From JAFAXD01 sp963833605 (GTDB lineage Bacteria > Pseudomonadota > Alphaproteobacteria > Rhizobiales > Xanthobacteraceae): a stretch of 64,000 nucleotides of DNA. Shown piece by piece: positions 18,340 through 27,700 of this stretch (its first letter is position 1; every line of letters begins with the position of its first letter). Location of the stretch: the NCBI GenBank assembly GCA_963833605.1, contig CAWHYZ010000020.1, forward strand, positions 142,611 through 206,610, given 5' to 3'. The position numbers and the translations under genes are program-made. Below the pieces are notes generated by a model that was given only the letters and a program-made list of their open reading frames with translations, was not told where the DNA came from and ran no database searches.

Positions 18340-19301
18340 TTACGGCAGACCGAGAAATTCTTTGACCGCGGCAGCTGTCCGCGCCGGGTCTTCTTCTTCG
18401 GGCGCGTGTCCAAGGTCTTCAAATACGATGAGTTTGCTGCCGGCGATTTCGCGATGGAAGCGTTCTCCATCGGCAGGCAGGATCAGGCGATCGCGCCCGC
18501 CCCAAATGATCAGCGTCGGCAGTTTGAGCTCGGAGATGCGCTCCACCATGAACCCCGGCTGCCGTTGTCGCGCGCGATCGATCAGCGCGCGCCGGTTACC
18601 GGCGCGTTGGGTGAGTTCGATCGAGCGCTCGATCTGCTCCTGCGTGACCTTGCCGGGGTCGCCGTAGATATTGCGGAACCCTGCTCGACAAGGAAGCGCG
18701 GCAACGTGTGCTCTATTAGGGAGCTGATCAGTGGCAACCGCAGGAGTTGAACTCCAATCGGCACCGAGATCGCTTGTGACGGGTAGCCGCCGGCATCGAC
18801 CAGAATGAGTTTGTCAACGCGCTCCGGATGAGCCAGAGCCGTGCGCCAAGCGATCGCTCCGCCGAGTGAGTTGCCGCCAAGCACGCAATGGGCAATACGG
18901 AGTTTGTCCAGAACGCTGGTGACCAAGCCTACGTCGCTTTCGGCCGAATAATGCCCGTCCATCGAGGGGCCGGTGAGCCCAAACCCGGCTAGGTCGAGCC
19001 GTATGACGCGTCGGTCTTTCTTGAGCGCCTGCGCCCAGCCATCCCACGCCTGCAGCGACGATCCGGAGCCATGCAGCAATACGATCGGACTGTCGTCATC
19101 GCGCGGTCCTTCGTCGCGCACGTGCACCAGCAGATCGGAGACATCGATGAAGGTAGAGGGCGGCGCAGCCCACCGGTCTTGCAGCTCGGCTACGCTGCGC
19201 TCGGGAGCCCAATTGGCGGCGACGAAAATCGCTGCCGCAAGCGCAGTCGCGACGATCGTACCGGCGCAGACGATGATGATCGTTAGAATTGCAGTCCGCA
19301 T
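18340..19301 (-). pseudogene. Alpha/beta hydrolase with N-terminal anchor, frame broken by one base
   Basis: Alpha/beta-fold hydrolase of ~320 residues. An N-terminal hydrophobic helix (residues 4-30) is followed by the oxyanion motif LLHGSGSSLQAWDGWAQ, the nucleophile elbow GNSLGG, then in a second frame the acid (IIWGGRDRLILPADG) and the catalytic His (EDLGHAPEEEDP). The frame changes near 18680: FLVEQGS should continue GFRNIYGDPG, and one T is missing in GGTTCC. All catalytic residues are present once the frame is joined, so an error or very recent mutation is likely. Substrate unknown. It lies 78 bases beyond the nnrS stop and could be the last gene of that transcript. Confidence 0.82.
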
Positions 19302-19379
19302 GGCGCGCTGGCAGTCCCAATCGTCAGCGAGATTAGGGAAACCGTGCGTCCTGTAGAATAGCTGGCTCTGTGCGTCTGA

Positions 19380-20591
19380 TCACCTGTGCGCCGCCCACGC
19401 CGGGGGGCGGCCGAGCAGCAGGGGACCGTAGATCACTGCAAACCCGGCAAACGCCGCAGACCACGCGAAGGCGGCGACGTAAAGCAGGAGAAGGGACGGT
19501 TGGAATGCCGCCCATATGCGGCTTGCAGCGGCAATCAGCACGCACAGATAGATGAGCTGGGTCGGCACCGATGCGACGAGGTCTCGTCCGCTGTGGCCGA
19601 GGCTTGCCCGCGTCATCACCGCCAGCGTCATCAATCCGAACGCGCCCGTGGTCCAGGCGTGCAGGCCGGCGCTGGTCGGCCATTCGGAAGGCCATAGGAT
19701 CGCGGCGCCGAGGAAGAGGAAGCCCAGTGGCAGGAACCCGTAGGCGACGTGAAGGACGAGCACGAGCCGATCCGCAAACGTGCGGTCGCCGGCCCAGCGC
19801 GCCAGTCGCGCCGCCTGCAGCAGACCGGCGCCAATCAGCAGTACGCCGGTGAGGAGATGCATCGGCAATACGATCCACCCTATGAGGGCGGCGGCGCCGG
19901 TGCCGAGCGCAATGGCATCGAAGCGAGAGAACGGACGCGGCAGACGGCCTGGGTTAACGCGGGTCAACCAATTGCGTGTGAAGCTCGGCACGATGCGCCC
20001 GCCAATCAGCGCGATCAGCAAAACAACCGCAGCAATGCCGATGCGCGCGCCGTAGTCGGTGCTGCCGCGCCAGAATGCCTCCGCATGGAATACGACATTG
20101 CCGGCGATCAGCACGATCAGCACGACGAGGACGCGCAGATTACGCCAATTCCTTCCCGTGACGATCTCGCGAATCGCCACGCCCGCCAGCACGCAGAGAA
20201 AGGCTAAGTCGATCAGTGCCGCGAGCCCGGCGCCGAGGATCGCCGATGTCGCAATCGCAGCGCGACCCACGAGCCACAGCCCCGCGAGGGCGGCCAGCGG
20301 ATAGCCGTTGACCGGCAGCCTTCCGGTCCAGTTCGGAATCGCGGTGAGCAAAAATCCCGCGATGATCGCGGCCACATAACCAAAGATCATTTCATGGATG
20401 TGCCAGTCGAGCGGCGCAAAGGCGGTTGGCAGGGCAGCCTCACCAAGATACTGGGGCAGCCATAGGATGATGGCGAGGGCAGCCCATACGGCGCCACCCA
20501 AGAAGAACGGGCGGAAGCCGTACGAGAACAGCACTGGTCCAGCATATTCGCGCCGGCGACGTAGGGCTGCGGGAATGCTGGCATCGCCCAT
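19380..20591 (-). CDS. nnrS: NnrS-family haem-copper membrane protein
   Basis: Polytopic membrane protein of 403 residues with about 12 hydrophobic helices. The NnrS signature is clear: WHIHEMIFGYVAAIIAGFLL, then PNWTGR and GGRIVPSFTRNW. NnrS is a haem- and copper-containing protein linked to nitric oxide stress and denitrification. Its position at the end of the nar gene run fits relief of NO made during nitrate/nitrite respiration. Six bases separate it from the upstream small gene, so it is in the operon. Confidence 0.92.
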   Translation of the reverse strand: MGDASIPAALRRRREYAGPVLFSYGFRPFFLGGAVWAALAIILWLPQYLGEAALPTAFAPLDWHIHEMIFGYVAAIIAGFLLTAIPNWTGRLPVNGYPLAALAGLWLVGRAAIATSAILGAGLAALIDLAFLCVLAGVAIREIVTGRNWRNLRVLVVLIVLIAGNVVFHAEAFWRGSTDYGARIGIAAVVLLIALIGGRIVPSFTRNWLTRVNPGRLPRPFSRFDAIALGTGAAALIGWIVLPMHLLTGVLLIGAGLLQAARLARWAGDRTFADRLVLVLHVAYGFLPLGFLFLGAAILWPSEWPTSAGLHAWTTGAFGLMTLAVMTRASLGHSGRDLVASVPTQLIYLCVLIAAASRIWAAFQPSLLLLYVAAFAWSAAFAGFAVIYGPLLLGRPPAWAAHR

Positions 20592-20597
20592 CCTGCT

Positions 20598-20942
20598 TCA
20601 ATGCTCCGCCGACAAGGCGTGCGGAGCGATAGTCTGCCGGGGCGCGCGGCCGCTTGCGCCCAAGGCAGCAGACAAAATCTCATGCAGGAACACCGCGCCC
20701 GGGTCTTCCGCCCGCGCCAGGCGGCCGATCAGCATGAGCCAGTCCTCGTTAGTTGCGCCGCGCGCAAACTGTTCGACTGCGACCGAAGCGAACTCGCCGA
20801 GCGTCAAACTTCGTTGGGCAGCGGCCGCCGAGATGTCCGCCAGCAATGCGACATCGCCCAGCGCCATCAAAGTCTCGGCCGCAACGGCCTCATCTTCGAA
20901 TCGTGCGGTCAGATCGCCAATGGACATCATTGTCTCCGTCAA
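20598..20942 (-). CDS. Conserved-context protein of unknown function (114 aa)
   Basis: I do not recognise a family. The 114-residue product is soluble and mostly alpha-helical by composition (ETLMALGDVALLADISAAAA, FASVAVEQFARGA), with an acidic N-terminal half and no cysteine, signal peptide or membrane helix. It overlaps the ppiC gene by 4 bases and precedes nnrS by 6, so it is translated with the nar/nnrS functions. It may be an assembly or stability factor of the nitrate/NO pathway, which is inference from position only. Confidence 0.72.
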   Translation of the reverse strand: MTETMMSIGDLTARFEDEAVAAETLMALGDVALLADISAAAAQRSLTLGEFASVAVEQFARGATNEDWLMLIGRLARAEDPGAVFLHEILSAALGASGRAPRQTIAPHALSAEH

Positions 20943-21769
20943 TGAACGCGCAGCGCGTCGGTGCCGGCAAGCGCAACCCCTTCGATCGAAGCCCGCGACG
21001 CGAGCCGCGCAACATACTGCGCGATCGCGCGCCGCTCGACGCTGTCCTTGAGATAGGCAGCGATCCGATCGGCGACGGTTGCAAATGGCAGCTCGTCTCC
21101 CGCAATCCGCCGGTCGAGCCGGATGACGTGGAAACCATACCGAGCCGGCACCGGCTCCTGGGTGATCATGCCGGGAGCAAGCTTTGCGAGCGCCTGCGCG
21201 AATTCCGGCGTGATCTCACCTCGCGTGATTTGACCAAGATGGCCGCCTTGCACGGCCGACGGACAGGCTGAGTGGGCCTGGGCCAATTGGGGAAAAAGCT
21301 CTGGCTCCTCGCGCAATTGGCCGATCAGGGCTTCGGCCACGACGCGCGCGTGCGCATAGGCCTGCGTATCGCTCGCGGGCGCAGCGCACAGGATGTGCGC
21401 GCACTCATAGATATCCGCCGAGCGAAAGCGACGGCGGTTGTGGTCATAGTAACGTCGGCACATCGCAGGATCCGGCTCCGGGGTCACTACTTCTTGCTCG
21501 ATCAGCGTTCGGATCGTCGCCACGTCGTCACTCTCGCGCGAGCCGTCGCTATCGGTTGCGGGCTTCCCGACGACGCCCATGCGTTGCGCCTCCTGCAGCA
21601 ACAGTTCGCGCACCACCAGGGCCCGTGCGGCCGCCGACCAGCCGTCCGCCGGCGTCTTGGATGGATGGTGCTGAACCTCGCGGGCGATCAGGTCGCGCCG
21701 GATTGCCACTCCGTTGACCTGCACGCCGGTACCCGTCGGCAGGATGGCCCGATTGATGGCGCAACTCAT
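20939..21769 (-). CDS. Parvulin-type peptidyl-prolyl cis-trans isomerase (nar operon)
   Basis: 276-residue PpiC/rotamase. The C-terminal parvulin domain shows AHILCAAPASDTQAY, then GGHLGQITRGEITPEFAQAL and RYGFHVIRLDRRI. The N-terminal part is SurA/NifM-like helical. The frame is open up to 22060, but ATG 21769 has GGAG 8 bases upstream and matches the family N terminus. No signal peptide is seen, so it probably acts in the cytoplasm. A rotamase of this type (sometimes called NarM/NifM-like) is often found next to narI and probably assists folding of the nitrate reductase. It overlaps narI by 4 bases. Confidence 0.88.
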   Translation of the reverse strand: MSCAINRAILPTGTGVQVNGVAIRRDLIAREVQHHPSKTPADGWSAAARALVVRELLLQEAQRMGVVGKPATDSDGSRESDDVATIRTLIEQEVVTPEPDPAMCRRYYDHNRRRFRSADIYECAHILCAAPASDTQAYAHARVVAEALIGQLREEPELFPQLAQAHSACPSAVQGGHLGQITRGEITPEFAQALAKLAPGMITQEPVPARYGFHVIRLDRRIAGDELPFATVADRIAAYLKDSVERRAIAQYVARLASRASIEGVALAGTDALRVH

Positions 21770-22548
21770 GTTGTTCGCTCCGCCGCAGTGGATGCCGGCC
21801 GTCCAGTCTGTAATATCCGCGCGCCTGACGCCGGCCGAAGGGTGACACGTGCACGAGCTGCCGCATGTCTCGTTCGCACCACCTGGTAACCGCGGCGGCC
21901 GAGATACCAGACCGGTGCGCTCCACACGTGCACCAGCCGCGTGAACGGGAATACGAGGAAAATCGTCATGCCGATGAAGAGATGCAGCTTGAAGATCGGA
22001 CTGGCATCGGCAACCAGACTGGATACCCCGGGCTGCAGGGTCAGTATGCCCTGCGCCCAATCCATGAACTTCACCATCTCGTGGCCGTCAAGATGATTGA
22101 GCGACACCGGGATGGTGGCGAGGCCGAGAGTGAGCTGCAGGTAGAGCAGCAGCAAGATGGCGACGTCGCCGAACGAGGACGTCTTGCGGATTCGGGAATC
22201 GAACAAGCGGCGATGCACCAGCAGCGTGATGCCGATGAAACAGGCGATGCCCGCAACCCCGCCCACCACGATCGCCATCATCTGCTTGAAACCGTGCGAT
22301 ATCCCGATCAGGTCGAACACCCAGATCGGCGTCAGCAAGCCGACAAGATGGCCGAGGAAGATGATCAGAATGCCGACATGAAACAGATTGGAGCCCCACG
22401 TCAGCTGGCGGCGGCGCAAGAGTTGGCTCGACCCGCTCCTCCACGTGTATTGCTCGCGATCGAAACGCACCAGGCTGCCAAGCAGGAAGACCGTGATGCA
22501 AAAATACGGGTACCAGCCGAACACGATGTGGTTGAGAGCGTCTCGCAC
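21766..22548 (-). CDS. narI: Respiratory nitrate reductase gamma subunit
   Basis: Membrane dihaem cytochrome b subunit that oxidises quinol and passes electrons to NarH. It has five hydrophobic helices and the haem-ligand histidines in NLFHVGILIIFLGHLVG and in the C-terminal KLHLFIGMTIFLVFPFTRLVH. The start is GTG 22548, preceded by AGGAG at a 9-base distance; the frame is open to 22614 but the added residues are not NarI-like. 260 residues is longer than E. coli NarI (225), with an Arg-rich cytoplasmic tail. Thirteen bases follow narJ. Confidence 0.95.
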   Translation of the reverse strand: MRDALNHIVFGWYPYFCITVFLLGSLVRFDREQYTWRSGSSQLLRRRQLTWGSNLFHVGILIIFLGHLVGLLTPIWVFDLIGISHGFKQMMAIVVGGVAGIACFIGITLLVHRRLFDSRIRKTSSFGDVAILLLLYLQLTLGLATIPVSLNHLDGHEMVKFMDWAQGILTLQPGVSSLVADASPIFKLHLFIGMTIFLVFPFTRLVHVWSAPVWYLGRRGYQVVRTRHAAARARVTLRPASGARILQTGRPASTAAERTT

Positions 22549-22561
22549 GGCGTTGTTCTCC

Positions 22562-23248
22562 TCAGGCCGTAGGCGCGGGCCGCTTGGCCGCGCGCAGGCG
22601 GGCAACCAACCCATCCTTGCAACTCGCGGCGCCGGGTCCGAATGTTACTGGTTCGTCCTCCCACGCTGCGTCGAGCGCTGCGAGATCGGTCGGATCGGGA
22701 TCGGCTTCCGCGAGAAGACCCAGGACCTCTTCGCTTTTCGGCTTTACGGCCGCGAGTGCGGTGAGCGCACGAAAGACCGCCTCGTAGAACGAACGCCGCT
22801 TGCGCAGACGTTCGGCAAGTGCAGCCAAGATGTGCGCAGGTTGCGCAAGGGTCTCGCACGCCTCGGCAGCCGGTCGGGTTGAAAGGAACTCGAGGAACAA
22901 CGGGAGAAAATCGGGAAGCTCCGAACTCCCGATGAACAGCCCATTCTTCTCATAGAGCGCCTTCAGGTCGATCATGGCTTGACCGCGGTCGCGGCTTTCG
23001 CCGTGTACGTGCTCGAACAGATGCAGCGAGAGCGAGCGCGTGCGATCGAACAGCAATACATAGCGCTCCTGCAAATCCATGAGGTCGCCGGTGGCGATGT
23101 CCTCCATCAAGAGCGCGAGCTGGCGCCGTGCAGTCGGCGGTACCAGGCCCTCGTGCTCGATCACGCCACCCAGGTCGGCCACCGCCGCCTGCAGCTCGGC
23201 CGTTGGATAGCTGAGCAACGCGGACAAGGCCTTGAAGGTCTTGGCCAT
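22562..23248 (-). CDS. narJ: Nitrate reductase molybdenum cofactor assembly chaperone
   Basis: NarJ is the dedicated cytoplasmic chaperone that holds apo-NarGH until the Mo cofactor is inserted; it is not part of the final enzyme. The 228-residue product begins AKTFKALSALLSYPTAEL and contains LQERYVLLFDRTRSLSLHLF and HVHGESRDRGQAM, the TorD/NarJ-family core. ATG 23248 shares one base with the narH stop codon, showing tight coupling. The family's usual length is ~230-240. Confidence 0.95.
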   Translation of the reverse strand: MAKTFKALSALLSYPTAELQAAVADLGGVIEHEGLVPPTARRQLALLMEDIATGDLMDLQERYVLLFDRTRSLSLHLFEHVHGESRDRGQAMIDLKALYEKNGLFIGSSELPDFLPLFLEFLSTRPAAEACETLAQPAHILAALAERLRKRRSFYEAVFRALTALAAVKPKSEEVLGLLAEADPDPTDLAALDAAWEDEPVTFGPGAASCKDGLVARLRAAKRPAPTA

Positions 23249-24768
23249 CACATCACCTCCATCGGCGTCTTGGCGCGTTTGGGCGTGCCAAACAAGTTGG
23301 CTTCCGACGTCCCGCCCGAACATCCGTTTCCGAACGAGAACCCGCATGATCCACGCAGGTCATAGGCGTCCTCGTCGATCTCCCGGTGCGCGGTCGGAAT
23401 CACGAAACGGTCCTCGTAATTGGCGATCGCCATAAGTTGGTACATCTGCTCGATCGCCTGGCCTGTGAGGCCGACCCGCCTGGCGATGCTCTCGTCGATT
23501 ACGCCGTCGACCGTCTTGGCGCGCATATAGGCCCGCATCGCGAGCATGCGCTCGAGACCCTGGGCAACAGGTGCCTCTTTGCCGGCAGTCAGCAGGTTGG
23601 CGAGATACTTCAGTGGAATCCGCAGGCTGCGCACATCCGGCATCTCGCCATCAATGCCAATCTTGCCGGCTTCGGCCGCCGACTGAATCGGCGACAACGG
23701 CGGCACGTACCAAACCATCGGCAATGTGCGATATTCGGGGTGGAGCGGGAATGCGACCTTCCAGTCCATTGCCATCTTCCAGATCGGAGAATGCCGGGCC
23801 GCCTCAAGCCAATTCTCGGCAACGCCGTCGGCACGCGCCTGTGTGATCACGGCCGGATTGTTGGGATCGAGAAAGATCCGGAGCTGAGCCTCGTACAGGT
23901 CCTGCTCGTCGGGCGTCGATGCGGCGTCTTCGATTCGGTCGGCGTCGTAGAGGACAACCCCGAGGTAACGAATGCGGCCGACGCAGGTCTCCGAGCACAC
24001 GGTCGGCTGGCCGGCCTCGATCCGCGGATAGCAGAAGATACACTTCTCAGACTTGCCGCTCGACCAGTTGTAGTAGATCTTCTTGTAAGGACAGCCCGAC
24101 ACGCACATCCGCCAGCCGCGACATTTGTCCTGATCGATCAGGACGATGCCGTCCTCTTCGCGTTTGTAGATCGCTCCCGACGGGCAGGCGGCGACGCAGG
24201 CCGGATTGAGGCAATGCTCGCAGAGTCGCGGCAGATACATCATGAAGGTGTTTTCGAATTGTCCGTAGATGTCCTTCTGCACGCCCTCGAAATTCGCATC
24301 TTGCGAGCGCTTAGAAAACTCACCGCCCAGAATTTCCTCCCAATTCGGACCCCATGCGATCTTGTCCATGCGCTCGCCGGTGATGAGGGAGCGCGGTCGC
24401 GCGGTCGGGAAGGCCGCCAACTCGGGCGCCTGCTGCAGGTGCTCGTAGTCGAACGTAAATGGCTCGTAGTAATCGTCGATCTCGGGCAGATCCGGATTGG
24501 CGAAGATCTTCGCCAGCACCCGCCACTTGGAGCCGATTTTCGGCTCGATCTTGCCGTTCCGCTTGCGCCGCCAGCCGCCGTTCCAGCGGTCCTGGTTTTC
24601 CCAGTCCTTCGGATAGCCGATGCCAGGTTTGGTCTCGACGTTATTGAACCAAGCGTATTCCATGCCTTCGCGGTTGGTCCATACGTTCTTGCAGGTCACC
24701 GAGCAGGTATGGCACCCGATGCATTTATCGAGGTTGAGCACCATCGCGATTTGAGCGCGGATCTTCAT
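23248..24768 (-). CDS. narH: Respiratory nitrate reductase beta subunit
   Basis: Electron-transfer subunit with three [4Fe-4S] clusters and one [3Fe-4S]. The four Cys groups are seen: CIGCHTCSVTCKNVW, CEHCLNPACVAACPSGAIY, CRGWRMCVSGCPYKK (Trp replaces one Cys, the mark of the [3Fe-4S] cluster) and CIFCYPRIEAGQPTVCSETC. Start at ATG 24768, overlapping the narG stop by 4 bases; 506 residues against 512 in E. coli. It acts on the cytoplasmic face between NarI and NarG. Confidence 0.97.
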   Translation of the reverse strand: MKIRAQIAMVLNLDKCIGCHTCSVTCKNVWTNREGMEYAWFNNVETKPGIGYPKDWENQDRWNGGWRRKRNGKIEPKIGSKWRVLAKIFANPDLPEIDDYYEPFTFDYEHLQQAPELAAFPTARPRSLITGERMDKIAWGPNWEEILGGEFSKRSQDANFEGVQKDIYGQFENTFMMYLPRLCEHCLNPACVAACPSGAIYKREEDGIVLIDQDKCRGWRMCVSGCPYKKIYYNWSSGKSEKCIFCYPRIEAGQPTVCSETCVGRIRYLGVVLYDADRIEDAASTPDEQDLYEAQLRIFLDPNNPAVITQARADGVAENWLEAARHSPIWKMAMDWKVAFPLHPEYRTLPMVWYVPPLSPIQSAAEAGKIGIDGEMPDVRSLRIPLKYLANLLTAGKEAPVAQGLERMLAMRAYMRAKTVDGVIDESIARRVGLTGQAIEQMYQLMAIANYEDRFVIPTAHREIDEDAYDLRGSCGFSFGNGCSGGTSEANLFGTPKRAKTPMEVM

Positions 24769-27700
24769 TCTGCGGCCTCCAAAAGGGGAGCAGCGGGCGG
24801 TTGCTCGGCATTCGGCTGGTCGAGCCAATCAACCTTCGCCATCTTGCGCACGACGACGAACTCGTCGCGATTGGTGCCGATCGTTCCGTGGTAGTTGAAA
24901 CCGTAGGATTGCTGGGCGTAGCCGCCGATCATGTGGGTCGGCTTGAGCACGGTGCGGGTGACCGAGTTATGAATGCCGCCGCGCTGCCCGGTCTGCTCGG
25001 AACCCGGCACGTTCACGATCTTCTCTTGCGCGTGATACATGAGGCACATCCCTGGCTTCACCCGTTGCGACACAACGGCGCGCGCAACTAGCGCTCCGTT
25101 GGAGTTGAAGGCCTCGATCCAATCGTTGTCGGCGATGCCGGCCTTGCCGGCGTCGACCTCGCTGATCCACACGATCGGTCCGCCGCGGGAGAGCGTCAGC
25201 ATCAGCAGGTTGTCGGTGTAGGTGGAGTGGATGCCCCACTTCTGATGCGGGGTGATGAAATTGAGCACGATCGGCGGGTTGCCGTTGGGCCGGCGGTCGA
25301 GGACGGGTTTCACGCTCTTAGTGTCGATCGGCGGGCGATAGACGCACAGCGCTTCACCGAACGCCCGCATCCAAAGGTGATCCTGATAGAGCTGCTGGCG
25401 ACCGCTCAGGGTTCGCCATGGGATTAGCTCGTGCACGTTGGTATAGCTGGCGTTGTAGCAGACCTTATCCGACTCAAGTCCTGACCAGATCGGCGATGAG
25501 ATGATCTTACGTGGCTGCGCGACGACGTCGCGAAAGCGGATCTTCTCGTCCTCCTTTGGAACCGCCAAGTGAATGTGATCGCGCCCGGTGAAGGTGCCGA
25601 GCGATTGCCAGGCTTTTACCGCAACCTCGCCGTTGGTCTCCGGCGCCAAGGTCAGCAGAACTTCGGCTGCATCGATATCGGTTTCGATCCTGGGTAGCCC
25701 GTTGGCCACTCCTGCTTCGGTAACGACCCCATTAAGTTTCTTCAGAAACTCGACCTCGTGCTCCGTGTTCCAGCTCATGCCTTTGCCGCCGTTGCCGAGC
25801 TTCGACATGAGCGGACCGAGCGACGTGAAGCGCCGGTAGAGATTCGGATAGTCGCGTTCGACGACAGTAACCTGCGGCATGGTCTTGCCAGGGATCGGCT
25901 CGATCTCGCCCTTCTTCCAATCCTTAACGTCGAGAGCCTGGGCGATTTCGCCCGGCGTGTCGTGCATGATCGGGGTCAGCACGACATCCTGCTCGACGCC
26001 TAGCACTTCCGGGGCGATCTGGGAAAACGCTTTGGCGATCGCCTTGTAGATGTCCCAGTCGCTCTTGCACTCCCAGACCGGATCCACCGCCGCCGTCAGC
26101 GGGTGGATGAAGGGATGCATGTCGGACGTGTTGAGGTCGTTCTTCTCGTACCAGGTCGCGGTCGGCAGCACGATGTCGGAATAGACGCACGTGGTCGACA
26201 TGCGAAAATCGAGGGTCACCAGCAGATCAAGTTTTCCTTCCGGCGCCTCGTCGTGCCAGGCAACCTCCTGGGGCTTGCGCCGACCGCTCTCGCCCAGATC
26301 CTTGCCCATCACGCCGTGGGTGGTTCCGAGGAGGTGCTTGAGGAAATATTCGTGCCCCTTGCCGGACGAGCCGAGCAAGTTGGATCGCCAGACGAAAAGG
26401 TTGCGCGGCCAGTTGACCGGTTTGTCAGGATCCTCGCAGGAAAGCTTGAGCTCGCCGGATTTGAGTGCGGCCGCGACGTAGGCCTTGGGGTCCTGGCCCT
26501 TGGCGGCGGCCTTTCCCGCAACGCTGAGTGAATTCGTCTCAAATTGCGGCGCCGAGGGTAGCCAGCCCATGCGCTCGGCCCGTACGTTGTAGTCGATCAG
26601 CGCACCGTCCCATGGGCCACCGGGCGCGGTCGGAGACAGGATTTCGCGCACGTCGAGCGTCTCGTAGCGCCATTGGTCGGTGTGGGCGTACCAGTACGAG
26701 GTCGAGTTCTGCTGGCGCGGCGGCCGCCCCCAATCAAGCGCGAACGCCAAAGGAAGCCACCCCGATTGCGGGCGCAACTTTTCCTGCCCGACGTAATGCG
26801 ACCAGCCACCGCCCGACTGGCCGACGCAGCCGCACATCACCAGCATGTTGATGACGCCGCGGTAGTTCATGTCGCAGTGGAACCAGTAATTCATCGCCGC
26901 GCCGATGATCACCATCGAGCGGCCCCCGGTTTTCTCCGCGTTGCGCGCGAATTCGCGCGCGACGGTGATGATCTGGTCGCGTGGCACGCCGGTGATCTGC
27001 TCCGCCCAGGCCGGGGTGTAGGGTTCATTGTCGTCATAGGATTTTGCGACGTGCTCGCCGCCGAAACCGCGATCGAGGCCGTAGTTGGCGATGAACAGGT
27101 CGTAGACGGATGCGACCAGCGCTTCGCCGTCCTTGAGCGCGACCCGTTTGGCCGGGACCTTGCGGACCAAAACACTGGGATGGTCGGTGCCGGTGAAGTG
27201 ATCGTGCTCGCGATTGCCGAAGTACGGGAACGCGACGTCGGCAAGCTCATCCCGCACGTCGGCGAGCGAAAGCCGCAACTTCGTAGTGCCGCCCGCGCTG
27301 TCCTTCTCCTCGAGATTCCATTTGCCCTTCTCGCCCCAGCGAAAACCCACCGAACCGCGCGGCACGACGACCGCGCCGGTAGTCTCGTCGAGCGCGACGG
27401 TCTTCCAGTCCGGGTTGTTGGTCTCGCCAAGGTCGCCGGCGAAATCGGAGGTGCGCACGAACCGCTCCGGCACGAGCCGCCCTTCCGATTTCACCAGCCG
27501 CACCAACATCGGCATATCCGTGTACTGGCGCGCGTAATCCGCAAAGTAAGCTGCCTGGCGGTCGACGTGGAACTCGCGCAGGATCACGTGACCCATCGCC
27601 ATGGCCAGGGCAGCGTCGGTGCCCTGCTTCACCGAGATCCAGAGATCGGCGAATTTTGAGGCCTCCGAATAATCCGGGCAGATAACGACACTCTTGGCGC

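Noticed and set aside
21770..22060. Upstream extension of the ppiC gene into narI
   Set aside because: ATG 21769 has a good ribosome-binding site; the extension only re-reads narI in another frame.
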